The notes under the pieces are model-generated. The model was not told the origin of the DNA. It saw only the letters and a program-made list of their open reading frames with translations, and did not search any database. 64,000 bases of DNA from Streptomyces sp. ASQP_92 (lineage in GTDB: Bacteria > Actinomycetota > Actinomycetes > Streptomycetales > Streptomycetaceae), in assembly GCF_025399895.1 (NCBI RefSeq), contig NZ_JAODUA010000001.1, forward strand, positions 744,001-808,000, read 5' to 3'. Shown here piece by piece: positions 18,840 to 26,855 of this stretch. The position numbers were made by a program, and so were the translations under genes. The number at the start of each line of letters is the position of its first letter. The first letter of the stretch is position 1.

Positions 18840-19508
18840 TCAGCAGCCGTTGAGGATGCCCTGGAGCGCCGACTTCTCGGCGGAGTCCACCGTGAGGCTG
18901 TAGTAGTGCTTCACATCCACCCACATCCGGGCGTAGGTGCAGCGGTAGGAGGTCAGCGACGGCAGCCACTTGGCCGGGTCCTTGTCGCCCTTGGCCTGGT
19001 TGACGTTGTCGGTGACCGCGATCAACTGGGGGCGGGTCAGGTCGTTGGCGAAGCCCTGGCGCTGGGGCGTGGTCCAGGTGTTCGCGCCGGAGCGCCAGGC
19101 CTCGGCGAGCGGCACGATGTGGTCGATGTCCACGTCGGCGGCGGCGGACCAGGTGGCGCCGTCGTACTCGGAGTACCAACTGCCGCTGGTGGCGGCGCAG
19201 CTGGAGTCGGTCGTGACATTGGTGCCGTCGCGCTTGAGGACGACCTCGCGGGTGTTGCAGGTGCCGGACTGGGTGATCCAGTGCGGGAACTTGTCGCGGC
19301 TGTAGCCGGTGAGCGAGCCCTCCGCCCGCACGGTCAGCTCGCCCAGGTAGGTGCGGGCGGTGGCGGCGCTCACCGGGGTCGGCGGCGAGGCCTCGGCGGC
19401 CGGAGCGGTGACGAGCGCGGCGCCCGCGACGAGTGCGGCAGCGGCGACGAGGACGGCCGAGCGACGCGCGTAGACGCGGGGCGTGCGCGTTTCTATGGCG
19501 GCTGACAT
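18840..19508 (-). CDS. Secreted HNH nuclease, DUF1524/GmrSD-type
   Basis: 222 residues. A signal peptide (SAVLVAAAALVAGAALVTAPAAEA) ends near residue 41. The mature part contains DVDIDHIVPLAEAWRSGA, the DHIVPL form of the HNH metal-binding motif in the DUF1524 family, followed by a conserved N (VNQAKGDKDPAKW) that completes the H-N-H set, and four Cys residues likely to form disulphides. Extracellular nucleases of this type are common in Streptomyces and probably serve nutrient DNA scavenging. Not associated with any phage or restriction gene here. Confidence 0.87.
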   Translation of the reverse strand: MSAAIETRTPRVYARRSAVLVAAAALVAGAALVTAPAAEASPPTPVSAATARTYLGELTVRAEGSLTGYSRDKFPHWITQSGTCNTREVVLKRDGTNVTTDSSCAATSGSWYSEYDGATWSAAADVDIDHIVPLAEAWRSGANTWTTPQRQGFANDLTRPQLIAVTDNVNQAKGDKDPAKWLPSLTSYRCTYARMWVDVKHYYSLTVDSAEKSALQGILNGC

Positions 19509-20010
19509 CCGAACTCCCTTGACGTGGGGGGAACTTGACCGGCCACGGGATGGGCGGCTCGGCCAGCGTGACGGCGCCGGGTTGCGCGGGGATGGGCGCC
19601 AGGTAACAGCGTGGCGACATGGTCACGTCAGATCAAGAGCCCGAACGCCAAGGGAGGGCAAGGGAATTGACGCCCCCTCGTGGGCGCTGGCGCGGGCGCG
19701 GGGGAGTGAACCGGGGGTGCGCCAGGGGCCACGGCCCCCTCGCGCCGGTCCGGGGTGCGCCTTGCCCGCATGCTGCCGAGCCCGCATGGCGCCGGTCCGC
19801 ATGGCGCCACTCGGCCCGCATGGCGCCAGGTCCGCACGGCGCCGGGCCGCACGGCGCCGGGCCCGCATGCCATCGGTCCGCCCGGCAGGGGCCCCGCGCG
19901 CCACCGCCCCGCACCCCTACCACCGCGGGCGGATCAACCCGCACGACACCCGCCCGGCGCGGAAAACGACGTACCGTCGCGTGCAAGTCGGCGCGTCGTA
20001 CGGTGGGCGC
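19509..20010. other. Gene-free stretch with GCATGGCGCC repeats
   Basis: 502 bp between the divergent nuclease and permease genes. The right half carries the repeat listed at 19766-19872. I see no credible gene; the frames that cross it have Arg/Pro/Gly-rich translations. The start of the following gene could extend to GTG 19981. Confidence 0.5.
19766..19872. repeat. GCATGGCGCC-type short tandem repeats
   Basis: Six units of about 16-20 bp built on CCCGCATGGCGCC or CCGCACGGCGCC, each with the palindromic core GGCGCC, followed by GGGTC/GGGCC variants. They lie about 140 bp upstream of the UPF0014 permease. Confidence 0.75.
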
Positions 20011-20763
20011 GTGCTGCTGCCCGTGAACGTCACGCTCGGGGTCGTCCTCGCCGTACTGCTCGTCGCGGCCGCGGGTGTCGCCGCGGCCGCGAGGCTGGGG
20101 CGGCATCGCGAGATCCTGATCGCTGGGGTGCGGGCGGCGGTTCAGCTCGCCGTCGTCGCCCTCGTGATCCACTGGGTGGTCGGCTCGGTGCCGCTGCTGC
20201 TCGGGTTCCTGACCCTGATGTTCGCCGTCGCCGTACGCACCGCGGGGCGCCGCATGACCGCCAACCGCACCTGGTGGTGGGCCGCCGCTCCCATCGCGTC
20301 GGGCGTCGTCCCCGTGGTGGTGGCGCTGCTGCTCACCGGGCTCGTCCCGGTCAAGGGCATCGCGCTGATCCCGGTCACCGGCATCCTCATCGGCGGCGCG
20401 CTCACCGCGACCGTGCTCGGCGGGCGCCGCGCCCTGGACGAGCTGACCGCGCGGCACGGCGAGGTGGAGGCCGCGATGGCGCTCGGCCTGCTCGACCGCG
20501 ACGCGCGCCTGGAGATCGCCCGGCCGGCCGCGTCCGACGCGCTGCTGCCCGGCCTCGACCAGACCAGGACGGTGGGCCTGGTCACGCTGCCGGGCGCGTT
20601 CGTCGGCATGCTGCTCGGCGGCGCCTCACCCGTGCAGGCGGGCGCGGTCCAGCTCTTCGTGCTGGTCGCGCTCATGGCCGTACAGGCGGTCGCGGTGTCG
20701 GTGGTGCTCGAACTCGTCGCGCGGGGCAGGGTGCACCGCGAGGTCCGGGACCTTCGTCCCTGA
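20011..20763 (+). CDS. UPF0014 / FetB-like ABC transporter permease
   Basis: 250 residues with six to seven membrane helices. Diagnostic segments are GVRAAVQLAVVALVIHW, RTAGRRM, GLIPVTGILIGGALTATVLG-like (IALIPVTGILIGGALTATVL) and TRTVGLVTLPGAFVGMLLGG ASPVQAGAVQ, matching UPF0014 (FetB/YbbM/ALS3-type permease). E. coli FetB works with the ATPase FetA in iron homeostasis, but no ATPase gene adjoins this one, so its partner must be elsewhere. GTG 20011 was preferred for its closeness to GGTGGG; GTG 19981 would add ten residues. Confidence 0.83.
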   Translation: MLLPVNVTLGVVLAVLLVAAAGVAAAARLGRHREILIAGVRAAVQLAVVALVIHWVVGSVPLLLGFLTLMFAVAVRTAGRRMTANRTWWWAAAPIASGVVPVVVALLLTGLVPVKGIALIPVTGILIGGALTATVLGGRRALDELTARHGEVEAAMALGLLDRDARLEIARPAASDALLPGLDQTRTVGLVTLPGAFVGMLLGGASPVQAGAVQLFVLVALMAVQAVAVSVVLELVARGRVHREVRDLRP

Positions 20764-20794
20764 TGGGGCGCGCACGACGTGCCGTATTCTTGAG

Positions 20795-20922
20795 GGCGCA
20801 GAAGGGGAGTAGCTCTTCGCCGGAACGTCGACATACTGCCGAGTCCCCCAGGGGTTCTCGGCCGGCGCCCGGAGGCGAGTGCCCGCGAGGGCCCCGCCAG
20901 CGAGACCTTCGGCCGCAGTGAC
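20795..20922 (+). promoter_or_regulatory. yybP-ykoY manganese riboswitch
   Basis: The two hallmark strings of the yybP-ykoY class are present and in order: GGGGAGTAGC at 20804-20813 and GCCAGCGAGACCTTCGGCC at 20896-20914, with self-pairing GC-rich arms between them. These form the Mn2+-sensing core where two loops dock. It lies 97 bp before a TMEM165/GDT1-family exporter, the usual partner of this riboswitch. A TATTCT at 20785-20790 is a possible -10. In known members Mn2+ binding turns expression on. Confidence 0.87.
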
Positions 20923-21018
20923 CTGAACCATTCATGGCGCTGCCGAGCCGAAGCGACCCCGGATCCGGTGGAACCGCTCTCGGAGCGGACGCGCCCGACC
21001 GATTGAGGAACCCCTTCC

Positions 21019-21600
21019 GTGCTCAGCTTCACGATCATGGCGATCACCTTCGGTGTGATCTTCCTCGCCGAACTCCCCGACAAGACCGCGCTCGCGGGAC
21101 TGATGCTCGGCACCCGCTACAAGGCCTCCTACGTCTTCGTCGGCGTCGCGGCCGCCTTCGCCGTGCACGTCGTCCTCGCCATCGCGGCGGGCAGCGTGCT
21201 CACCCTGCTGCCGCACCGGCTGCTCCAGGCGATCGTCGGCGTCCTGTTCCTCGCGGGCGCGGCGATGCTGCTCTTCAAGAAGGACGAGGACGACGAGGAG
21301 GTCAAGGCGCCCGCCGACCAGTCGTTCTGGAAGGTGTCGGGGGCGGGCTTCATGCTGATCCTGGTCGCCGAGTTCGGCGACCTGACCCAGATCATGACGG
21401 CCAACCTGGCCGCCCGTTACGACAACCCGCTCTCCGTCGGCATCGGCGCGGTACTCGCCCTGTGGGCGGTCGCGGGTCTCGGCATCGTGGGCGGTCGCGC
21501 CCTGATGAAGCGGGTGCCGCTGCGGCTGATCACCAAGGTCGCGGCCTGCCTGATGCTGACCCTGGCCGGGTTCAGCCTCTTCGAGGCGATCGCGGGCTGA
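21019..21600 (+). CDS. TMEM165/GDT1-family Mn2+ (Ca2+/H+) exporter
   Basis: 193 residues with six membrane helices arranged as two repeats. Repeat 1 has FLAELPDKTALAGLMLGTRY and repeat 2 has LVAEFGDLTQIMTANLAARY, the paired E-x-G-D-(K/R)-(T/S) signatures of the UPF0016/GDT1 family (Gly replaced by Pro in the first). A short acidic loop, KKDEDDEE, separates them. GDT1 proteins export Mn2+ or Ca2+ in exchange for protons. The yybP-ykoY riboswitch directly upstream supports manganese as the substrate. A bidirectional hairpin terminator follows at 21646. Confidence 0.93.
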   Translation: MLSFTIMAITFGVIFLAELPDKTALAGLMLGTRYKASYVFVGVAAAFAVHVVLAIAAGSVLTLLPHRLLQAIVGVLFLAGAAMLLFKKDEDDEEVKAPADQSFWKVSGAGFMLILVAEFGDLTQIMTANLAARYDNPLSVGIGAVLALWAVAGLGIVGGRALMKRVPLRLITKVAACLMLTLAGFSLFEAIAG

Positions 21601-21645
21601 GGCCGCCCGCCTTGTCCTGGCGGACGCGATGGCGCGCACACGGAA

Positions 21646-21673
21646 ACGGCCCCCGCGGTAGGACGGGGGCCGT
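21646..21673. terminator. Bidirectional hairpin terminator
   Basis: ACGGCCCCCG and CGGGGGCCGT pair perfectly around CGGTAGGA, between the convergent ends of the exporter (21600) and the HAD gene (21715). Confidence 0.8.
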
Positions 21674-21714
21674 TGGTCCGTGGTGGCCGGGCGGGGCCGG
21701 GCGGAGGGGCGCGA

Positions 21715-22389
21715 TCAGATGGTGATCTCCAGGCGCAGGGTGCCGTCCGCCCCGGCGGTGACGGTGAGGTGCGTGAGGTCGGGAACGTACGCGGTCGGCT
21801 CGTGGGCGTCGGCGCGCGGGCCCACGCCGACGACGCGCATCCCGGCCGCCCGGCCCGCCGCGATGCCGGCCTCGGAGTCCTCGAAGACGACGCAGTCCGC
21901 CGGGTCGAAGCCCAGCTCGGCGGCGCCCTTGAGGAAGCCCTCGGGGTCCGGCTTGCTCGCGCCGACGCACTCGGCGGTCACCCGCACCCCGGGCATCGGC
22001 AGACCCGCCGCCGTCATACGGGCCCGGGTGAGCGCCGCGTCGGCCGAGGTGACCAGGGCGTGCGGCAGCTCGGCGAGGGAGGCCATGAAGGCGGGCGCCC
22101 CGGGGACCGGCACCACACCGTCGGTGTCGGCGGTCTCCTCGGCGAGCATCACCTTGTTGTCGGCGTGGTTCTGCTCCATGGGCCGGTCCGGGAGCAGCAG
22201 AGCCATCGTCGCGTAGCCCTGGCGGCCGTGCACGACCTTGAGGGCGGCCTCCGGGTCGAGGCCGTGGCGCTCCGCCCAGCGGCGCCAGCAGCGCTCCACG
22301 ACGGCGTCCGAGTTCACGATCGTCCCGTCCATGTCCAGGAGCAGGGCGCGGGCGGTCAGGACGGTGGTCGTCGTGGTGCTGGCCGGCAT
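21715..22389 (-). CDS. HAD-superfamily sugar-phosphatase / beta-phosphoglucomutase-like
   Basis: 224 residues. DMDGTIVNSD near residue 19 is the HAD nucleophile motif (DxDGT), VTSADAAL is motif II, KPDPEGFLKGAAELG carries the motif III Lys, and VVFEDSEAGIAAGRAAGM is motif IV. The helical cap between motifs I and II is of the GS1/beta-phosphoglucomutase type, suggesting action on a small sugar phosphate. ATG 22389 has GGAG seven bases upstream; the GTG at 22407 lacks one. Confidence 0.87.
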   Translation of the reverse strand: MPASTTTTTVLTARALLLDMDGTIVNSDAVVERCWRRWAERHGLDPEAALKVVHGRQGYATMALLLPDRPMEQNHADNKVMLAEETADTDGVVPVPGAPAFMASLAELPHALVTSADAALTRARMTAAGLPMPGVRVTAECVGASKPDPEGFLKGAAELGFDPADCVVFEDSEAGIAAGRAAGMRVVGVGPRADAHEPTAYVPDLTHLTVTAGADGTLRLEITI

Positions 22390-22577
22390 CGGCGAACTCC
22401 AGGTCACGGGAGCGGGGGGCGCGGAAACACAAAGGTGACCCCCGCCCGCCGGTCAGGGAGGAAACAGGCAGGGATCACTTTGTTTCTCCACGATACAAAA
22501 CGCGAGGGGTGTTGTGCCACCCGGCCCCCTCTCCAGGGTCGCGGGGCCGCTCCTTCCCGCGGTGTGAACCCCGGCGC

Positions 22578-23594
22578 CTAGGGCTTGTCGGTCATCGACT
22601 CCAGGGCCTGGCGGGTCGGCGGCCCGTAGACCCCGGCCGGGTCTCCGCTCACGCCCATGTACGACTGGAAGTCGCGCACCGCGCGCTCGGTGCGGGAGCC
22701 GAAGTTCCCGTCCGTGGTGCCGTTGTAGAGGCCCAACTGGGCCAGCCGCCGCTGGAGTTCGAGGACGCCCGGTCCGCTGTCGCCGCGCCGCAGCGTGGTG
22801 CTCGGCGGCGGCGCCAGCGGCTTGCCGTCGGGCGACGCGGAGGGCCCCGGCGCGGAGGCGGAGGGTGACGGCGCGTGCTTCGACGGCGTCGGCGAGGCGG
22901 TCCGGGACGCGGAGGGCGACGGCGTCGGAGAGGGCCGCGCGGAGGCGGAGCGGCTCGGGGAGGCCTTCTTCGTCGGGCCGGCGGCGGCCGAGGGGGTTCC
23001 GGGCGGCGCCGAGTCGCCGCCGCTGTAGGGCAGGCCGGTGTCCGCCGCGTCCGGAAGTGCCCGCTTCGGCGTGGCGTCGTCGGCGAACAGGGTGCTCGCG
23101 AAGGCCGCCGCGGCGATGACGACGGCGGCGGCCGCGCCCGCGGTCAGCGCGATGAGGCGACGGCGCCCGCGGGGTGCCCGCGCGCCGTCCCGCGGGGCGC
23201 TGTGGTTCCCCCGCCGAGCCTCCTGGGGTAGGGGTTCCGCCGCCGGAACCACCGCGCCCAGCCGCATCGTCCGCTCGGCCTCCGGGACGCCCGGGACGCC
23301 CGGAACGCCGGGGACGCCCGGAACGCCGGGGACGCCCGGAACGCCGGGGGCACCCGGAGCACCCGGAACACCCGGTACACCCGGAACACCCGAGGGGTCC
23401 TCGTCCGGCGCCGCCGAGGCGTTCGGCAGCATCACGTACGGGCGGATCCGCAGCGGGTCGAAGTCCTCCGCGGCGGCGGCCCGGGCCGGGCGTTCGGCGT
23501 GCGGCGTCTCGGCGGCGCGCTCGGCGCAGGCGCAGCCGGGTCTGCCGTCCACCCCGCGTTCCGCACCACATTCAGGACAGCCGTGTCCGGTCAT
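22578..23594 (-). CDS. Membrane-anchored peptidoglycan-binding protein with collagen-like repeat
   Basis: 338 residues. Order: a small Cys knuckle (CPECG at 6-10, CAC at 21-23); twelve consecutive GVP/GAP triplets at residues 69-104; a basic stretch and one membrane helix (147-170); a Ser/Pro/Ala-rich linker (about 200-265); and a C-terminal PG_binding_1 domain (about 278-335) with LRRGDSGPGVLELQRRLAQLG, RTERAVRDFQ. The topology puts the knuckle and GVP array in the cytoplasm and the wall-binding domain outside. ATG 23594 follows GGGGAGGG. Function unknown; it may link a cytoplasmic sensor to the cell wall. Confidence 0.8.
   Translation of the reverse strand: MTGHGCPECGAERGVDGRPGCACAERAAETPHAERPARAAAAEDFDPLRIRPYVMLPNASAAPDEDPSGVPGVPGVPGAPGAPGVPGVPGVPGVPGVPGVPGVPEAERTMRLGAVVPAAEPLPQEARRGNHSAPRDGARAPRGRRRLIALTAGAAAAVVIAAAAFASTLFADDATPKRALPDAADTGLPYSGGDSAPPGTPSAAAGPTKKASPSRSASARPSPTPSPSASRTASPTPSKHAPSPSASAPGPSASPDGKPLAPPPSTTLRRGDSGPGVLELQRRLAQLGLYNGTTDGNFGSRTERAVRDFQSYMGVSGDPAGVYGPPTRQALESMTDKP
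23283..23390. repeat. Twelve 9-bp repeats encoding GVP/GAP
   Basis: 108 bp of in-frame 9-bp units (plus-strand variants of GGGACGCCC, GGAACGCCG, GGAACACCC) encode twelve Gly-Val/Ala-Pro triplets. Codon usage alternates between neighbouring units, a pattern expected of a slippage-prone minisatellite. Confidence 0.9.
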
Positions 23595-23744
23595 CGTCGG
23601 TTTCCCTCCCCATGGGCTGCGAGCGATTATGCCGGGCGGTCCGCGCGCCCCCGGGGCGGGTGGCCGAGCCCGGCAGGCCATTTCCGTACATTCCGATCAA
23701 GATGGTGGGACGAGTCGCAGCACACACACGGATGGGACGTGGCC

Positions 23745-25787
23745 ATGGCTCAGCGAACCGCTTCCGCCGCCGTCGCCCCGGGCGCGGGGCACGAACGGCG
23801 GAACGTACTGGTCGCCATCGGCGCGCTGCTGCTCGGCATGCTGATCGCCGCGCTCGACCAGACCATCGTCTCGACCGCGCTGCCTACCATCGTCAGCGAC
23901 CTCGGCGGGATGGAGCACCTGTCGTGGGTCGTCACCGCCTACATGCTGGCCGCGACCGCCGCGACCCCGCTGTGGGGCAAGCTGGGCGACCAGTACGGCC
24001 GCAAGAAGCTGTTCCAGTTGGCGATCGTCATCTTCCTCGTCGGCTCGGGTCTGTGCGGCATCGCGCAGAACATGGGCGAGCTGATCGGCTTCCGCGCGCT
24101 CCAGGGCCTGGGCGGCGGCGGACTGATGGTGCTGTCCATGGCGATCGTCGGCGACATCGTCTCGCCCCGCGAACGCGGCAAGTACCAGGGCCTGTTCGGC
24201 GCGGTCTTCGGCGCGACCAGCGTGCTCGGGCCGCTGCTCGGCGGGTTCTTCACCGAACAGCTCAGCTGGCGCTGGGTGTTCTACATCAACCTGCCCATCG
24301 GCGTGATCGCGCTCCTCGTCATCGCCGCCGTGCTGCACATCCCGGCGCGCGGCACCCGGCACACCATCGACTACCTGGGCACCTTCCTCATCGCCTCCGT
24401 CGCCACCTGTCTGGTCCTGGTCGCCTCGCTCGGCGGCACGACCTGGCCCTGGGCCTCGGCGCGGATCATCGGGCTCGCGGTGCTCGGCGTGGTGCTGCTC
24501 GTGGCCTTCGTCGCCGTGGAGCGCAGGGCGGCCGAACCGGTCCTGCCGCTGAAGCTGTTCCGCGTGCGCACCTTCACCCTGGTCGCGGTCATCAGCTTCA
24601 TCGTGGGTTTCGCGATGTTCGGCGCGATGACGTACCTGCCGACGTTCCTCCAGATCGTGCAGGGCATCTCGCCCACCATGTCCGGGGTGCACATGCTGCC
24701 GATGGTCCTCGGCATGCTGCTGACCTCGACGGCGTCCGGCCAGATCGTGTCCCGCACCGGACGCTGGAAGGTCTTCCCCATCGCGGGCACGGCGGTCACC
24801 ACCATCGGCCTGCTGCTCCTGCACCGGCTCACCGAGACGAGCCCCACCTGGGAGATGAGCCTGTACTTCTTCGTCTTCGGCGCGGGACTCGGCCTGGTCA
24901 TGCAGGTCCTGGTCCTGGTCGTGCAGAACGCCGTCGACTACGCGGACCTGGGCGTCGCCACCTCCGGCGCCACCTTCTTCCGCTCCATCGGCGCCTCCTT
25001 CGGCGTGGCGATCTTCGGCACGATCTTCACCAACCGGCTCACCGGCAAGCTCTCCGACGCGCTGGCCGGACAGCCGCTGCCGCCCGGCGTCGGCCCCGCC
25101 ACCATCTCCGCCGACCCCCACACCATCGCCCAACTCCCGGCCGCGGCACGGCCGTCGGTGCTGCACGCCTACGCCTCGTCCATCACCGACGTCTTCCTGT
25201 ACGCGGCCCCGGTCGTGCTCCTCGCCTTCGTGACGGCGTGGTTCCTCAGGGAGGACAAGCTGCGGGGAGCGGTCACCGCGCCCGACACCAGCCAGACCCT
25301 GGCGTCCAACCCCGTCGAGCGCTCCTCGTACGACGAGTGCGCGCGGGCCCTTTCGGTGCTCGGCACCCGCGAGGGCCGCCGGGAGATCTACCGGACGATC
25401 ACCAAGAAGGCGGACCTGGACCTGCTCCCGGCGGCGAGCTGGCTGCTGCTGCGGATCAACAAGTACGGGTCCGCCGAACCCGGCATGCTCGCCGAACGCA
25501 ACCCCGTACCGATCCAGGTCATCACCGAGGCGGCCCGCCAGGTCGAGGAGCGCGGGCTCGCCCGGCGCGAGGGCATGCCCCTGGTGCTGACCGAGCCGGG
25601 CCGCGAGGTCGCGGGGCGGCTGGTGGCGGCGCGTGAGGAGTCCCTGGCCGAGCTGCTCGGCGACTGGTGGGGCCCGAACCGGCCCCGGGACCTGGTGAAA
25701 CTGATCGCCGAGCTGACCTCGGAACTGTCCGGCTCGGACGGGGAGCAGCCGACGGGACCCGCCCCCCGCCGTGGCGGCCGGGTCTGA
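23745..25787 (+). CDS. DHA2-type MFS drug exporter fused to a MarR-like winged-helix domain
   Basis: 680 residues. Residues 1-~515 are a 14-helix DHA2 drug:H+ antiporter: ALDQTIVSTALPTIVSDLGG (motif D1), GKLGDQYGRKKLF (motif A), RALQGLGGGGLM (motif B) and GPLLGGFF (motif C). After helix 14 and a short linker, residues ~535-665 form a soluble MarR-type winged helix (TKKADLDLLPAASWLLLRI, VITEAARQVEERGLARREG, LVLTEPGREVAGRL). The fusion suggests that the exporter carries its own regulatory or substrate-sensing module. ATG 23745; GTG 23739 is an alternative. Confidence 0.88.
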   Translation: MAQRTASAAVAPGAGHERRNVLVAIGALLLGMLIAALDQTIVSTALPTIVSDLGGMEHLSWVVTAYMLAATAATPLWGKLGDQYGRKKLFQLAIVIFLVGSGLCGIAQNMGELIGFRALQGLGGGGLMVLSMAIVGDIVSPRERGKYQGLFGAVFGATSVLGPLLGGFFTEQLSWRWVFYINLPIGVIALLVIAAVLHIPARGTRHTIDYLGTFLIASVATCLVLVASLGGTTWPWASARIIGLAVLGVVLLVAFVAVERRAAEPVLPLKLFRVRTFTLVAVISFIVGFAMFGAMTYLPTFLQIVQGISPTMSGVHMLPMVLGMLLTSTASGQIVSRTGRWKVFPIAGTAVTTIGLLLLHRLTETSPTWEMSLYFFVFGAGLGLVMQVLVLVVQNAVDYADLGVATSGATFFRSIGASFGVAIFGTIFTNRLTGKLSDALAGQPLPPGVGPATISADPHTIAQLPAAARPSVLHAYASSITDVFLYAAPVVLLAFVTAWFLREDKLRGAVTAPDTSQTLASNPVERSSYDECARALSVLGTREGRREIYRTITKKADLDLLPAASWLLLRINKYGSAEPGMLAERNPVPIQVITEAARQVEERGLARREGMPLVLTEPGREVAGRLVAAREESLAELLGDWWGPNRPRDLVKLIAELTSELSGSDGEQPTGPAPRRGGRV

Positions 25788-25830
25788 GTCCTGCGGCTCT
25801 ACGGGCGCGGCCGGGTCTGACGGCCCGCGC

Positions 25831-26334
25831 TCACAGCTCCTTCGCGAACCAGCGCTCGGTGTAGGGACCCTGGCTGTACGGGGCGACCTCGCGATAGCCG
25901 TGCTTGGCGTACAGGCCGCGCGCCTCGACCAGGTCGTGCCGGGTGTCCAGGGCGATCCGCCGGGCGCCGAGGCGGCGGGCCGCGTCCTCCAGGGAGGACA
26001 GGAGCGCCCCGCCACCCCCCGTTCCGCGCGCGAAGGGGCGGACGAACACACGGGTGAGCTCGGCCGTCGCCGGGGCCGTCCCGTCGATGACGGGGGCCTT
26101 CGCACACAGCAGTACGCCCCCGCACGCCGCGGGCCGGCCCTGGTAGCGGCCGACCACGAAGTCCCCGGTGGGCGGCCAGAGTTGGTCCGTCCCGTCGTCG
26201 GTGAGCCCCTGCTCGATCTCCTCGGCGGTGGCGGCCCTGCCGTACCAGCGGCTCGCCACCTCGTCGTAGTAGTCGCGCCTCAGCAGGCTCGCGTCGGGGG
26301 TGTCGGGCCGCTCGGCGGCCATGATCCAGCTCAT
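25831..26334 (-). CDS. GNAT-family N-acetyltransferase
   Basis: 167 residues. AELTRVFVRPFARGTGGGGALLSSLEDAA (quoted in parts) contains the acetyl-CoA-binding R/Q-x-x-G-x-G/A loop as RGTGGGG, preceded by the beta-4 strand and followed by ALDTRHDLVEARGLYAKHGY, the usual beta-5/alpha-4 end of GNAT enzymes. Acceptor unknown. ATG 26334 was chosen; ATG at 26322 (MAAERPDT) is possible. Convergent with the MFS-MarR gene. Confidence 0.85.
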   Translation of the reverse strand: MSWIMAAERPDTPDASLLRRDYYDEVASRWYGRAATAEEIEQGLTDDGTDQLWPPTGDFVVGRYQGRPAACGGVLLCAKAPVIDGTAPATAELTRVFVRPFARGTGGGGALLSSLEDAARRLGARRIALDTRHDLVEARGLYAKHGYREVAPYSQGPYTERWFAKEL

Positions 26335-26417
26335 GGGTCACTGACTATCCCGGCGGCGGGCGCCCTGGCCACCGAATTAATCCGGCCCAGGGCCCACGCC
26401 GCGCGGGGCCCCTGGGC

Positions 26418-26747
26418 TCACGCCTTGGGCGCCGCCTGCTGCACGACCTCGAAGGACCACAGCGTGGACCCCGACGCGGCGGGCTTGGGCCGCTCGCCGC
26501 CCTCGCCCTGGGCGCCGCCGTGGGAGCCGCGCATGGAGGTGGACATCCAGTTCTGGAAGTCCTCCTCGCTGCGCCAGCGCGTGTAGACGAGGTACTGGTC
26601 GGTGCCCTCGACGGGCCGAAGCAGCTCGAACCACTCGAACCCGTCCGAGCCCTCCACCGACCCGGCCCGCGAGGCGAACCGCTTCTCCAGGACCTCTCGC
26701 TGCTCGTCCGGCACGGTCAGTACGTTGATCTTTACGACGCTGGGCAC
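26418..26747 (-). CDS. MhuD-like haem-degrading monooxygenase (ABM fold)
   Basis: 109 residues from GTG 26747 with GAGAGG 8 bases upstream. An antibiotic-biosynthesis-monooxygenase ferredoxin-like fold. The sequence VVKINVLTVP, VLEKRFASRAG, GFEWFELLRPVEG, YLVYTRWRSEEDFQNW closely follows mycobacterial MhuD as I remember it. MhuD's haem-site residues N7, R26, W66 and H75 match N8, R27, W67 and H76 with a constant offset of one. MhuD cleaves haem to mycobilin and releases iron. A Gly/Glu-rich insert (GAQGEGGERPK) after the His replaces the MhuD loop. No haem transporter lies beside it. Confidence 0.82.
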   Translation of the reverse strand: MPSVVKINVLTVPDEQREVLEKRFASRAGSVEGSDGFEWFELLRPVEGTDQYLVYTRWRSEEDFQNWMSTSMRGSHGGAQGEGGERPKPAASGSTLWSFEVVQQAAPKA

Positions 26748-26855
26748 GCGACACCTCTCGTCAGAAGGCCGCCGGGGCGGGGGCCTTCGGGCCGTCCATG
26801 AGGGATCAGTGTGCTCCATGACCAGGTCAAGACGGTGTGAGCGTGCGAGGGCGCG

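Noticed and set aside
18840..19508. HNH protein as phage or restriction nuclease
   Set aside because: It has a clear signal peptide and stands alone, so it is a secreted nuclease.
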